NCBI GenBank assembly: GCA_028023455.1
Contig: JAQFVV010006550.1
Location: forward strand, 60,001-124,000
Direction: 5' to 3'
DNA: 64,000 nt
DNA from: Epiperipatus broadwayi
Taxonomy: Eukaryota > Onychophora > Udeonychophora > Euonychophora > Peripatidae
Both the position numbers and the translations under genes were made by a program. The notes beneath the pieces are model-generated. The model was not told the DNA's origin. It made no database searches and saw only the letters and a list, made by a program, of their open reading frames with translations. Positions within the stretch are counted from its first letter, which is position 1, and each line of letters begins with the position of its first letter. Positions 37,511 through 49,125 of the stretch are shown in pieces.

Positions 37511-37611
37511 TATTTTTTTAACTATTCTTCTGTGTGCATATAATAATTTTAACCACAATCCTATTTTTTAACTATTCTTCTGTGTGCATATAATAATTTT
37601 AACCACAATCC
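37511..37611. repeat. Tandem duplication of a 50-bp unit
   Basis: ACTATTCTTCTGTGTGCATA at 37521 recurs exactly at 37571, and the whole unit up to ACCACAATCC is identical except for one T in a T run. It directly follows the tRNA-like sequence. Confidence 0.9.
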
Positions 37612-37874
37612 TAGAAAACGAGTTTTCTGATTGATTAATGTTGTGGGGAAAAAAAATTCAAAATGAAAAATCTGTCAAATTGTTAACAAATAAAAATTCT
37701 GCTTTGAATGCTATTGTTTGGCAGATACAAGACATTTCAGTGTTTTTCACACACCCCTTCCAAATTCAAGTGAAATAGTGAAAATAGAATGGTTTTTTTT
37801 AAATGTATGTACATGTTTTTTTTTTTATTATAGAAGATGAATTTTGATTTTCATTCCAAATGAGAAAATAGGTG

Positions 37875-38095
37875 TTAAATCTTACTTTACCTTCAAATAA
37901 TGGGCTAGTCCAGATTCAATCTTATCTTGATTGGTTGAGCATTCATTGCCACATAGTTCAATGACAAAAGCAGGCCAATAATTAATGATGCTCAGTGAAT
38001 TCAATTGTTCCATTATGGAAGGGAATTTGGCCATAGATAGTCAATTCATTTGGAGGTAAGAGAGCAAAAAATAATTTCCAATCAAGAAAGTAAAA
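37875..38095 (+). repeat. Gypsy LTR fragment (start of LTR only)
   Basis: GTTAAATCTTACTTTACCTTCAAATAATGG, the TTGAGCATTCATTGCC block, AGGCCAATAA and GATGCTC align with the first 200 bp of the LTRs at 4853 and 7819. No second LTR is nearby. Confidence 0.6.
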
Positions 38096-38265
38096 GTTCT
38101 GCAGGTGAGATGGTTCAATCAACATTCTGAGAACTTTTACAGTTTACATTTTTATTTTGTGCTTTCAAAGGTTTTATTTTAGTTTTCTTTAACACCAAAC
38201 TATATTGTATCTTATATATATATTTTTTTTAATTTTTATATTAATACATACGTTCTTTTCGCACC

Positions 38266-38290
38266 ACCACCCCCCTTTGGGGGGGTGTGG
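38266..38290. repeat. GC-rich hairpin in AT-rich DNA
   Basis: CCACCCCCC-TTT-GGGGGGGTGTGG forms a tight stem-loop. It is out of line with its A/T-rich surroundings. A 12-base G run at 39699-39710 is a separate oddity. Confidence 0.6.
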
Positions 38291-38744
38291 AAAAAGTGGT
38301 GTAAAATTTTGTTAAAACAAAAGAAATATTATATATATAAACCCAAACAGATCCTTTTTTAAATATATATATATTTCGTATGTATCATATTTTTCTTCTT
38401 TAAGTGGTTGTAGTGGATAACATTGCTCTCGGCTTTGAGTCTGGAAAAGATAATTCCTATTTAATTTACAATAAAAATAAAAGATCTTTTGAAATCTCCA
38501 AGTACAGTACATAATAACAGACTCTTCTGTATTTAAATCTCTTTCATTTAATTGTTTACACCATATACATATATATTTGTAAATACTTATTATACGTATT
38601 AAAATTATTTTATAAAATTATGACTTTATCTGTGAGAATTAATGTAATTAAGTAGTTGAAACATTGGACTAATTTATATAATTTTTATATGTTTTATTTA
38701 ATTTATTCTGTCTTTTTTTTTCAACCTTTCTGTGATACCTTCTA

Positions 38745-39535
38745 ATTCACTTTTAACACATCGTACACATTCTGATCCAGTAATGTGATACATCATAGCT
38801 TCTCCTTTCTTGGAATCTGGAAATCAGCCACTATGCCCAGAGAAACTTGTTAGCCACTTTGCCTTATGTTTCCATTCCTTTCATATTCTTCTCTAACCTA
38901 CTCATCTCATTTCGACATTATTTTTGACAACTCTAGGATCTTTATATCTATATCTCCTTACTTTTCCCAAACCCAGCATAAAAATCAAGAACCCACTGTC
39001 TGTACAATCACTTTCTTTATATTTATTATTCCACAAATTCATTATTTGTACCCTTTCTACTTTCAGACACTTACATTCAATTAACAGCTGCCTAATATTT
39101 TCTTTGCCTTCCTTATGCAACTTGCAGACTAAATCACCCATATTTTTCCATTTATTTGTATATCCCTTTGTTGCTAAAGATCCTTGTTCAAGCCTTAAAC
39201 AGTAAACTATTTCCCTTGCTATTATCATAAATTAACTGACACCAGATATTCTGCTTACTTTTACATATATTTAAACTTTTTTTTTCTCCATACTAGTTCT
39301 CTATCTCTCCAACTTCCAATTTTTTTATTAATGCATCTATTCTTCTATCCCACTTCTTGCAACTATAACACTCAATAATTCTCCTAACACAATCATCCCA
39401 ACTTTTGTACAAGTATACTGACATAAATTCTTTATATACTGACTTAAATTATTTATTCAAATCTTCTGCATACCATACTACCTTTCTCACCCATCTTGTT
39501 GCCTGTCCTTTGCTCATAACTCAATTATTTTATGC
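38745..39535 (-). pseudogene. LINE-type ORF C-terminus, copy 1
   Basis: The minus-strand frame at 38902-39228 reads EIVYCLRLEQGSLATKGY, NKWKNMGDLVCKL, EGKENIRQLLIECKCLKVERVQ. This is the Cys-containing tail typical after the RT of LINEs (pattern C..C....E...H.L..C). Frame breaks separate it from upstream parts near 39340-39520. The same sequence occurs at 59655-60510 with different breaks, so both are degenerate copies of one element. The LINE clade is uncertain. Confidence 0.65.
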
Positions 39536-40024
39536 TAATGTAGTATTGCCATCTAGTGGTAATAAATTGTATCTAAACTGACTTCATTCCTAAATTCTGA
39601 ACTATATAAAAACTAAAAAATAGAAAGAAAAAATAAATATTTTTTTTTTTACTCATATAAATACCCTACAAAGTTTCAGCTTTCACAAATTAAAGCAAGG
39701 GGGGGGGGGGTAATCACATTTATAAGTTCACAAATCCTATTCCTAATAAATCATTTAAATAAACTTGTAAATAAATTGATAATAATAAGAAAAAGTGGAC
39801 CTGATTCTTTAGGGATCTGACATAAATTTCTAAGCATGGTCTTCTTATGCTTTTTATTTATGAAAACTAAAGGAAAAAAATATTGCATTTTTTACTTTTT
39901 AGGGCAATTATGTAAATTTTTTTTTTTAAAAAATTTTTTTACAGTTTTTTTTATTTGTGTTGATTCGAGAATAAAATTAAGTTTTCCAAGAATTTGAGGA
40001 AATTGTTTAATTTATTTCTTTAAG

Positions 40025-40385
40025 TAAAATATATAAGGGATTCAAACTCAGACTTTCACATGACCCTCAGATTTCCATGCCATCTCATATTGCTGACCCA
40101 CCTGATCACACACATGTTAAAAAGATAAATAATCACCAATATACATATTTCATGCTAAACCAGCAATCATCAGTTGGTCCAGATTACTATCTCCACACAT
40201 ATATACAATCAGTGCCCAGTGTTATATTAAGATAGTCTATCTTCATACTTTAATGGACAGGCTTCAAACTACTCCAACCCACAACTCTTCAGCTGTCCAT
40301 TTCATTGAAAATCTGATGATGGAATGTTCAAAGCCCATGTTAGTGCCAAGGTTGTCATCTACCCATGTTGTCCATTAAAGTAAAT
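40025..40385 (-). repeat. Family-4 hammerhead repeat, complete copy
   Basis: In reverse it follows the same block order as the copies at 24 kb: TTGAACATTCC/CATCAGATTTTCAA, TATCTTAATATAA, hammerhead, TTATTTATCTTTTT, TGATCAGGTGGGTC, AATATGAGATGGCATGG, GAGTTTGAATCCC. The last block resembles a pol III B box (GGTTCGANTCC), so an internal tRNA-like promoter is possible. Confidence 0.7.
40129..40187 (-). ncRNA. Hammerhead ribozyme, type I, family 4 (best copy)
   Basis: CTGATGA is at 40167-40173, GAAA at 40148-40151, stem III ATA/TAT around TG, and the triplet AUA with its cleavage base at 40140. Stem I inner helix (40174-40177 with 40136-40139) and outer helix (40182-40186 with 40130-40134) are fully paired across the same asymmetric internal loop as at 24 kb. 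The only defect is U/U at the base of stem II. Confidence 0.75.
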
Positions 40386-40691
40386 TAATTTACAAGGAAA
40401 TATTTAAAAAGAAAAGATTTATATGTATATAGTATTAATTTAAATAAACAAATACAATGTGCGGTTTCTCTGTTGTAATTAAAAGTAAAGAAGTGGGGTA
40501 TAAACTTTATTTATTTGAAATAAATAAATTCTCAGTTAAACTAGAGTATATTATCGGACTTAAATTTTTTATTGGATTCAAGCACGTTTATGGTAGCTTG
40601 ATTTTTATCATGGGAATTTTTGATATTTTCCATCTTGATTCATCTTTAATAAAGAAAAACATGTTTTCAATAAATAATGGAATAGTGTTGG

Positions 40692-41330
40692 CCTGAAGTT
40701 TGTGATGATGGTGTTTTAGTTATATTTATATATTGGACTATTTCCATCATCTAACATTAAGTATTGATCACTTTATTTAAATATTCAAATACATTCAACT
40801 GTTAGTAATAGCACACAGGTTAGTATGTGCACAATGTACAAGAGTATTATTCTCTTCTCTTCTTCAGGTATTGCTGGCCTGTTCACTGACAGTACTAGCA
40901 TGGGAAATGATTGTAGACCCTTACATTCTTGAGTATTGAATTTTCAGGTAATGCACTAACCAACTGAGCCATCCTGCCAAAGGGAATAGTTAGTAAAAAT
41001 TTCATATACTTATCTATGAGGTTTCTCCTGATTTCTCCACTCTTTCCTAAGAGCAAAGTTTAATAGTAATTTCCATACATTATATATAGTTACACTAGTT
41101 GACTTATGGGATTGTTTGCAATTGTCATGTGAGCAGTTTCTTTAATTTTTTTTCTTTGCACCTTTTCTTTTCTCCCCAATATTTTTGTGTTTTCCCAATT
41201 GAATATATGTTCATTGGTACATACATGGTCTGCTACCTTAGACACATCTGTATTTGGAATATTTAAATAAAGTTATTTATTTCTACAGACATGCAATACT
41301 CATATTAGATGATGGAAATAGTCCAAACAA
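40692..41330. repeat. Family-5 foldback with a tRNA-like part
   Basis: The left end CCTGAAGTTTGTGATGATGG is followed by TATTGGACTATTTCCATCATC. The right end (about 41305-41325) is GATGATGGAAATAGTCCAA. The left arm contains, on the minus strand (about 40900-40982), TGGCTCAGTTGGTTAG (A-box-like), a long insert and a degraded B box. Arms: CTTTATTTAAATATTC near 40771, returned as AATATTTAAATAAAG near 41259. Confidence 0.6.
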
Positions 41331-42339
41331 TAAATACAGATAATAGAATAGTTTTATTGCTCAGCGTTCATAAGAAGTTAACCTCCAGAAATGCCAAAAT
41401 TGGGCCAATGTGACAACTATTTGATTTTAAGTCTGGACCTCTATGACAGTACTGACTCACATCGTAATTAGCATTAAAATAACTTTCATGGGTGCTTTTT
41501 CTTAAATCTGTTTTTAAAAGCATTTAAAGTTCACCTTGCATTTAAACTTCAAACTTCATAAAGATTTATTTTTAAAAAGTGTAAAATAATCTATGGTGCG
41601 CAAATAAAGCAATTTAATTAAATGCATGTTTTAATGCATAGTTGACCAATGTTTTAAAGTCCACATTGAGTATGATAAGTTTTTTTTTTAAATAAATTAA
41701 AGTAAAATTGAGTAAGTTAAAAGATTATAATATCTATAATTTTTAGATACACAAAAAAGATAAATATAAAATATTATTAATAACAGAAGAATGAATAAAA
41801 AAATAATATCTATTAAATTATTTGAAAATTAAAAAGAATATTCTTAATAAATGAATTATAGTTGAACTGAGAATTATATGAAAATAAAATAATAAGTATT
41901 TTATTAATGTGGTGATAATAAAATTAAAGTTGAAGTTTATAAGGAGTATAAGTAATTAGGAGATTATTAAAAATAATAAAAATGAATAATATATTTAAGT
42001 TAATAGTTGTTCATGAATATCTATATATACAGACAGAAATACACATGTATAATTTATAATTATATTGTATATTTATTTTATTATATATTACCTGGATTAT
42101 TTAATTTGGGTTTGATTATATTTATTTCAGTTTTATTACGTTTTGTTATATTTGATGTTTTTTATTATTCTATTAATTTTATTGTTATGTTTTTTATGGT
42201 ATTGTTTATATAGTTATCTATTTTATTTTGTTTATTATATTATAGCCCTGAAGAAGATGGCAGGACAGTCAAAACATGTTTGTATATATACATAATATAA
42301 ATAAAATGTCCATTAATTAAAAAAAAAATTGTAAATATA

Positions 42340-43102
42340 ATAAAAATAATAAATTTAATGGTAACAAAATATTATAAACAATCCTTATATCTGCAGAAGT
42401 ACTTTCGGTTAATTTCTTAAACCTGCCTCAACTGCCATTAAATTTAAAAAACAAACAAACAAAGCAGAAGTAAATATCATCAATTCAAATCCCACGAATT
42501 TCATATTTTAATTTTTTAAGGATATACATAAGAATGTGTTTAATGTTTCATTCTACGTTCCAAACAATATTAATAAATTGATCAATAATTCTAAGGATGT
42601 CATACCTGTCAAGCAGAAATGTAATCTCATATATCAATTTTTTTATGATTGTATGCTATCATATGTAGGTGAATCTAGGTGCAGTATTGAGAAGAGATCA
42701 ACAGGCATGAATTGTTATATAAGCATATAAAAAGTAAAAATAATGGTGATTTAATGTCTCCTTCAGTTTTCTTTGATCATGAAAAAACATGTAAATATAA
42801 ATTTAAATTTGATTTTGAAAATGTGAAAATTCTTCATGAAGAGAGAAACCATAATAAAAGAAAAATTAAAGAGGCAATTTTTATAAATAGTAATAAAATG
42901 CAGTTAATAAATAGACTAGCAGCTAACATTAAAATACGAGATTTGTGGGATTTGAATTGATGACGTTTGCTTCTGCTTTGTTTTTTGTTTTGTTTTAATT
43001 CCCAATGGCAGTTGAGGCAGGTTTAAGAAATTAACCGAAAGTACTTCTGCGGATTTAAGGATTGTTATAATAGTTTGTTACCATTAAATTTATATTTTTA
43101 TT
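42340..43102 (+). pseudogene. PLE 3' end: GIY-YIG endonuclease flanked by about 150-bp inverted repeats
   Basis: 42536-42730 reads VIPVKQKCNLIYQFFYDC...SYVGES, the GIY and YIG halves of a GIY-YIG nuclease as found at PLE C-termini. After a frameshift near 42715, 42712-42960 continues HIKSKNNG, FDHEKTCKYKF, NVKILHEE and KRKIKEAIFI, and ends IRDLWDLN-stop. An inverted copy of the sequence from DLWDLN through the 3' UTR (arms 42340-42502 and 42940-43102, sharing AAGTACTTTCGGTTAATTTCTTAAACC) precedes the coding part. PLE copies commonly carry such inverted end duplications. One frameshift and loss of RT make it dead. Confidence 0.75.
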
Positions 43103-43689
43103 ATATATATATATAATAAAAAGATTATTGCTAAAAAGTGTTCAAAATAGAATGGATAAATTGCATTTATATAAATTATAATGTTGACAATAATTAAATA
43201 ATTGAAAGTGCTAATTATAATAAATAAATATAAGACAGATGATTAAGTGATATGATAATTAATTACATATTTTGATAAGAAAAGATGTAAAAAAGTTACA
43301 TCTGTTATGTTTTATTTATATTTTTATATAGAAAATAGGAAGAAGGTCTTTACCAAACAAATACTGGTTTATTTTTCATGTATGTAACGTACAATAGTAA
43401 TGGTCATAAACATGTGGTGATGGATGGATTTGTTCTCTGATTTTAATTTTTGTCAGTTTGATTAATATCATAAAAAACAAAATGTAATCAAAATTAATGT
43501 AGGGAAATACCCTTTTTTAATGTTTTTAATAAGAAATGCTAAAGAGAGAACATGGGATCAGTTAGAGGCAGTTATAAAGTGATAGTAAACTTGTAAAGAA
43601 AAGCAAGCAAACAAAAATATGCAATTGGGTCTCATCTCTTTCCCACACAAAATACACTGATTATGTATTTCTATAGAGTTACCTGTTTG

Positions 43690-44190
43690 TTTTAAAAGAT
43701 TATGATAAACTTTCCATATATTATTGCCACCTAAAGCAAGCCTTAGTAATCAATGGATGCAAGGATGCTTGTGCATAAAATCCCTATTTAGTGCCTATTC
43801 ATCCAATATCTCCAGACCAGTTTCTAGCTTGTGACTTTAATCAATAAGAAGCTTGAGATTTAAATGCACTGCACTTAGATCTTAGAATCTAATGCAATTC
43901 TCCAGCAGCCACCTTTTACTTTTCTAGTTAACTATCGAGCTATGGGTCCAAAATGAAAATAGACAATGTTTTCATCCCAAGACCACTCACTTGTACAGTC
44001 ACATAAATCTAAATCCAGTACAGTATCTATATATTTTAGTGGCTTTGGTTTTTTAATAACATTAGTCACCATCATCTCTTGAACAGGAATGATATTAAAC
44101 CACTGCCCATCACATGATCACTATTTTTTATGCTCACACAAGCTGTTAAAACAGTAACAAACTCTCCATGCTGTAGAATCACCCAGGAAG
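43690..44190 (-). repeat. Family-1 unit fragment with mutated hammerhead
   Basis: It starts TTATTGCCACC...ATCAATGGATGC and runs through the ribozyme region, TTAGAATCTAATGC, TTTTCATCCCAAG and CATCACATGATCACTATTTTTTATGC, into the next unit's GTTAAAACAG head. This is the same one-and-a-bit unit layout as the tandem array at 11.6-12.7 kb. The ribozyme box reads TTGATTA, so it is inactive. Confidence 0.65.
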
Positions 44191-44955
44191 TCATAAGATC
44201 TTGGAGGGCAGAGCTTGAAAATTCACTGTTATTTAATAATATAGTTATTTTTTCTCCATATAAGAACGTTTAAATTTTTTAATGATAACTCTGTTATTAA
44301 TTTTGATGGTGGAATAATAGACTTCGTTGATGTCTATGGGTTTTTTCTAACTTATATGCTTATCAATATTTGTTTTGTTTTTCTTAAATGTATATACTAT
44401 TGACATTTGTATAAAAAGAGATTTGGTCAATAAAGTTTTGAAATATATATTTTAATAGAGAATGATGTGTCTATGGATGTCATAATAATATAATTTTGAA
44501 TATTACAAAAGAAACTAATGAGTTGATTTAATACATTGATTATTTACTGGAATTAAAAGGCAGATATGATGTGCAAAGAGAGGATATTAATGTTTGTTTT
44601 ATATGCATTTGATGCTTAAGGTTACTCATGATCCTTTACAAATAAATTTGATATCAAAGGAGTTCACTTTTTTGTGTGAAAGAGTTGTTAAAAGATTGTA
44701 GATTCACAGTATATTATTGTAGGAAATATTAAATTAGTAATAAGAGATACATTAGCATATATGCAGAAGTAATCTTTGGATAAAGAATTTTTAGTTTTTT
44801 TGTTTGTGGTAAAAAGTTGATTTTTATTGCTATTCTTAAAACATTGTATAAAGAAATACAAAGATTAAGAATTTATGGGAAGGACACAATGAGGAGAAGA
44901 AATTTATTTTCCAAAAAATATGTTACATAAATCCAGGAAGATAATTATTTGGGAG

Positions 44956-45670
44956 AAGTATGATAAGCAAATTGTCTGGTAATTGTGGGTTTTCTGATAA
45001 ACCAAGATGGCAGCCCATATTTTTTGATAATCTACAGTTTCAAGGGCCACAAAAAATGCCTGCTGGGAAATGTATTCAATATTTTATTTTATTTTTGATT
45101 ACTATTACTTTTAAAAAAAAATTGTTGTGGAAAAATTAATTACAATATTTAGAATTTTTTGGGGGGATTATAAAAAATATATAAATACAATGTTTACACT
45201 TTATTCATGTTGTTAGTGTGCAATCATATTGTGACTGTTAACACAAACTTTTTAGGAGAACATGATTTTGTACCTTTGGAAATAGTTTATTTATCATGTT
45301 CTGTAACAAAAATATCCCAAATTTTTATCATTATGACAATTTACTAAAAAATCTGCTGACAAAATGAAACATGCTAAATTAAAACAAAGTACAACAATGT
45401 TAAGGGTGTCTCATCACTTCACACATTATAAGTAAAAAAAATTGAAATAAAGCTTCTTAATGAAATTTATCAAAATTTATTCCTTTTTCATAATTTAACA
45501 ATCAATTTATTATTTTTTTTTTAATTTAACAACTAACACAACTTCAGTAAATTGTAAGCCCTTGAAACTGTATATTTATCAAAAATACATGTTGCCATCT
45601 TGGTTTAGAGGAGATCTTTGACTGATGAATTTATTAATAAAATTTATGAATATACCAGGCAATTATCATT
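44956..45670. repeat. Inverted-repeat element, about 100-bp arms
   Basis: CCAAGATGGCAGCCCATATTTTTTGATAAT...CAGTTTCAAGGGC on the left (about 44990-45055) is returned inverted as GCCCTTGAAACTGTATATTTATCAAAAATACATG...CATCTTGG on the right (about 45557-45605). The outer GTCTGGTAATT/ATACCAGGCAATTATC also pair. The interior is AT-rich with no coding signal. Confidence 0.65.
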
Positions 45671-46009
45671 CAACTTCAATAACTGTATAAGTTCACTTCA
45701 CTACACAAGTTTGTATAAAATACAATATGATATAGATAAATAATATTTAGCATTTTATTTATAATTTGTTTTGCTTTTAAATGATATTTAACCTATTTTT
45801 GTTACCTCCTTTAAACAGATTTCTAATAGCCATTTTGCTAATTTTTTGTGCTTTTTATTTTAACTAATAAAATCTTAATCTTTATTATTCTTTTATGTAC
45901 ATAGAAAATAAATATAGAAATATTAAATCATCTCACATGGTTAAGAAATCTAGTACTACTCTCTGTGAACTAATACATAAATATATTAGAGTTTGTATTT
46001 CAAAATAGT

Positions 46010-46390
46010 CCTATCTAGTGCCTACTCATCCAATATCCCCAGACTAGTTTCTAGCTTGTGTCTTTTATCAGTGAGAAGCCTTGTATCTGAAAGAACTGCA
46101 CCTAGATCTTAAGATCTAATGCAACCCTCCAGCAGCCACCTTTTATCTCTACTTAACTACAAAACTATGAGAATAAAATTGAAAACAATATTATTTTCAA
46201 TCCAAGCCATAAGCTAGAAACTAGTCTGGGGATATTGGATGAGTACGAACTAGACAGGAATTTTATGCACAAGCCTTCTGGCATCCACTTATTACTCTGG
46301 CTTCACTGAGTGGCACTACTGTAGGGAGAGTTTTGCCTGTTTTAATAACAGTTATGAGCAAGCATACGGAATGGTGATCATGCAACATTT
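46010..46390. repeat. Family-1 foldback, outer left arm missing
   Basis: It starts at AGTGCCTACTCATCCAATATCC. The right arm is complete to GCCTGTTTTAATAACAGTTATGAGC. The left-arm ribozyme reads CTGATAA (G changed to A). The right arm retains only the GAAAC-TA-GTC half near 46217-46228. Confidence 0.65.
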
Positions 46391-47862
46391 AAGTAATGTG
46401 GTAAATCATAATTCATTCCATTTTAAGGATAAAGAAAACAATACAAGCATCATCTCAACAAAGTGTCATCACTCAAAATCTTGAGTGAGAAACACTTTTT
46501 AATTAACTTCAACATGACCCAACTTATCTATCAGCCATATTCACTTGATGTTACATCATGCAATTTTTTTTAAATCTCATGAATGAAAATGTCTCTTTTT
46601 TGCAGACTTAAAAGTGGTGGAAAAAATGATAGAGGTGTTAAAAAGTATCACTTTGCAAGTATTTCAGGACTACTTTGTAAAATAAAAAAAACATGTTTAG
46701 ACCAGTGTATTGCATCAAATGGATAGCACTTTGAAAGTGATTACATTTATAACACTTAAAAATAAACAAACAATCTTTTATTGTAAAATTCTGGTTGTTT
46801 TTGGTTCCCCCTTGTATATTCTTTATTATTCTATTTATATTATTTTGTTTTATTATATTTACTTTTTTTATAATACTAAAACTTATAATAGTATCTGATT
46901 ATATTGGTGATAGCAGATTATAATAACATTATTCAAAGCAACAGGAGAAAACTATTTATGTAACAATGAAAATTTCATACAGAGGGAGGAAATTCTTAAC
47001 GATATTTACTAATAATTGATGTTGATTTACTGATATTTAATAATAATTTATATGAAATACAAAACATCCAAAGAATTAAATTTAAATACAAATAGTTATA
47101 AAATTGTGTGGGAATAAAGATCTACATATTGTCAAAATTTGATTAAATCATCTTACAATATCTAATGAAACTTCTAAATTCACCATATTCCTTAAAACAT
47201 ACTCTCATATGACTAATTTATTAGGTAAAATGAAATATTCTCAAGCCAAAGCATAAAACAATATTTTTTAAAGAGAAAAAATTAGACTCTCTTCTATCTT
47301 TTACCACATATGCTTATATGACAGTTCATCTGAAACACTTTCATAAATATGATTCAAATAATCCCATACTCTATTGTTGAAACTTTTAATATACATCAAA
47401 CCCAATTGACTGAGTCTATGTTAGTATTACGCTAATTAGAGTATAAAAGTTCCCTTTAGAAACAGTTTAGATTGCAGTGAGGGAGGGGAGAATTGGGAAA
47501 GAAGATGGTAGTAAAAAGGAAAGCAGAGGATTTAAAGGATTCACACCAGAAGCTACAAACTAGTGTCACCCATGGACTGTACCCTCATGGTGAAAATTTA
47601 ACAGTCGATAAATCAGGGGTAATTATAAATGGTTTCTAACGTGAATGTCAAATCAATTGTACTATTTTTTTAAAGCTATTTCTAAATTGATTTATATTAT
47701 TAATTGACATGCCAATACAAATTTAAACAATTAACTGATTTAATCTCAAAGTGTTTTATATTATTAAAATACTGGAATGATATTATATTACACATTTCGT
47801 TCTTTGAATCTGTATTGACAATGTTTAAATTGAAAAAAATCTATTTTAATTAATAATGCAAT
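46391..47862. other. AT-rich spacer, nothing recognised
   Basis: No motif-bearing frame or structured RNA was recognised. Confidence 0.4.
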
Positions 47863-48180
47863 ACAGATAATGTACCAATAGCTCAAACAAGCTCTTAATT
47901 AATAAGTGTGGTATGAGACAATATTTAAAATCTCTATCCAGAACACTCTCCTCTCCAGACCAACTGGTTTCACACTTATGGCTCACATCAGTGGAGAGCT
48001 AGAATATTCGGACACTAGATCTAAAACATAAACTCTCTCCACTGAGATGAGCCATAAGCTTGAAGGCAATTGGTCTGGAGATGAGAGTGTTCTGGATAGA
48101 GATTTTAAATATTTTCTCATACCGCACTTATTAATTAAGAGCTTGTTTGAGTTATTGGTATGCTCTCTGTATTGCATTTT
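47863..48180. repeat. Family-3 foldback with hammerheads in both arms
   Basis: The left arm ATGCAATACAGATAATGTACCAATAGCTC...CTCTTAATTAATAAG pairs with the right arm CTTATTAATTAAGAGC...TTATTGGTATGCTCTCTGTATTGCAT. Each arm holds a hammerhead-like region near the centre. The left (minus strand) is at 47941-48009. The right (plus strand, about 48035-48095) has an insertion in CTGA(GA)TGA and GAAG for GAAA. Confidence 0.75.
47941..48009 (-). ncRNA. Hammerhead-like motif, family 3
   Basis: CTGATG is followed by TGAGCC rather than the required A. GAAACC-AGTT-GGTC gives a three-pair stem III and a good GUC triplet (cleavage base opposite 47958). Stem I has seven perfect pairs (47992-47998 with 47951-47957), an internal loop, then six outer pairs (48004-48009 with 47941-47946). 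The helices are excellent but the core has a base change or insertion, so activity is doubtful. Confidence 0.5.
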
Positions 48181-48250
48181 TGTAACTACAAGATTATAAA
48201 AGTAATGTCACGTTATATATGACTTGCTTTATTAATTATTTTAATTAATA

Positions 48251-49125
48251 ATAAATATTAATTCTTATTAAGCGCAATGTCAGCACGTAATACTTATATA
48301 AAGCTAAAGCTTTAGTACATGCGCCTTGAGTGCTTAATTTTAGCAAGAGACCTCTACAAATCATAACACAAGATTCGACTTTATAAAGATAAGAGGGAAC
48401 CTCTTATCTCTAACCTATTTTTCTTAATTATATAGGCAAATCTAAAGCATTTTGATTTGGGAGCATGAACTAATAAATTCTTCACTGATTAAGTCCACTA
48501 TTTCTATTAAACATTAACATTCGTGAAATCTTTCGATTTACAACGAGTCAATATTCAGATATTAAATTTAGAAATATTTTGAATCAATTTAAAGTTATAA
48601 ATATTAATTCTTATTAAGCGCAATGCCAGCACGTAATACTTATATAAAGCTAAAGCTTTAGTACATGCGCCTTGAGTGCTTAATTTTAGCAAGAGACCTC
48701 TACAAATCATAACACAAGATTCGACTTTATAAAGATAAGAGGGACCCTCTTATCTCTAATCTATTTTTCTTAATAATATTGCGCTTAATAAGAATTAATA
48801 TTTATAATTTTAAATTGATTCAAAATATTTCTAAATTTAATATCTGAATATTGACTCGTTGTAAATCGAAAGATTTCGCGAATGTTAATGTTTAATAGCA
48901 ATAGTGGACTTAATCAGTGAAGAATTTATTAGCTTCATGCTCCCAAATCAAAATGCTTTAGATTTGCCTATATAATTAAGAAAAATAGGTTAGAGATAAG
49001 AGGGTCCCTCTTATCTTTATAAAGTCGAATCTCGTGTTATGATTTGTAGAGGTTTCTTGCTAAAATTAAGCACTCAAGGCACATGTACTAAAGCTTTAAC
49101 TTTATATAAGTATTTAATTAATAAT
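48251..49125. repeat. Large palindromic element, layout A-B-A'-Bi-Ai
   Basis: A (48251-48429) recurs as A' (48597-48776), 346 bp on in the same orientation. Between them is a 167-bp B. From about 48779 to 49122 the sequence is the inverted copy of B plus A (arms 48262-48622 and 48779-49122, few mismatches). A contains the small hairpin AGATAAGAGGG/CCCTCTTATCT. No coding frame is present. The A-B-A' part looks like a short LTR-internal-LTR unit and is distantly related to the 54-kb element (shared AGATTTGC-YATATAA, ATAGG and ATAAGAGGG in the same order). Confidence 0.8.

Noticed and set aside
42007-42213. 68-codon hydrophobic plus-strand frame
   Set aside because: Ile/Phe/Tyr-rich reading is expected from A/T-rich DNA; no start context or conserved motif.
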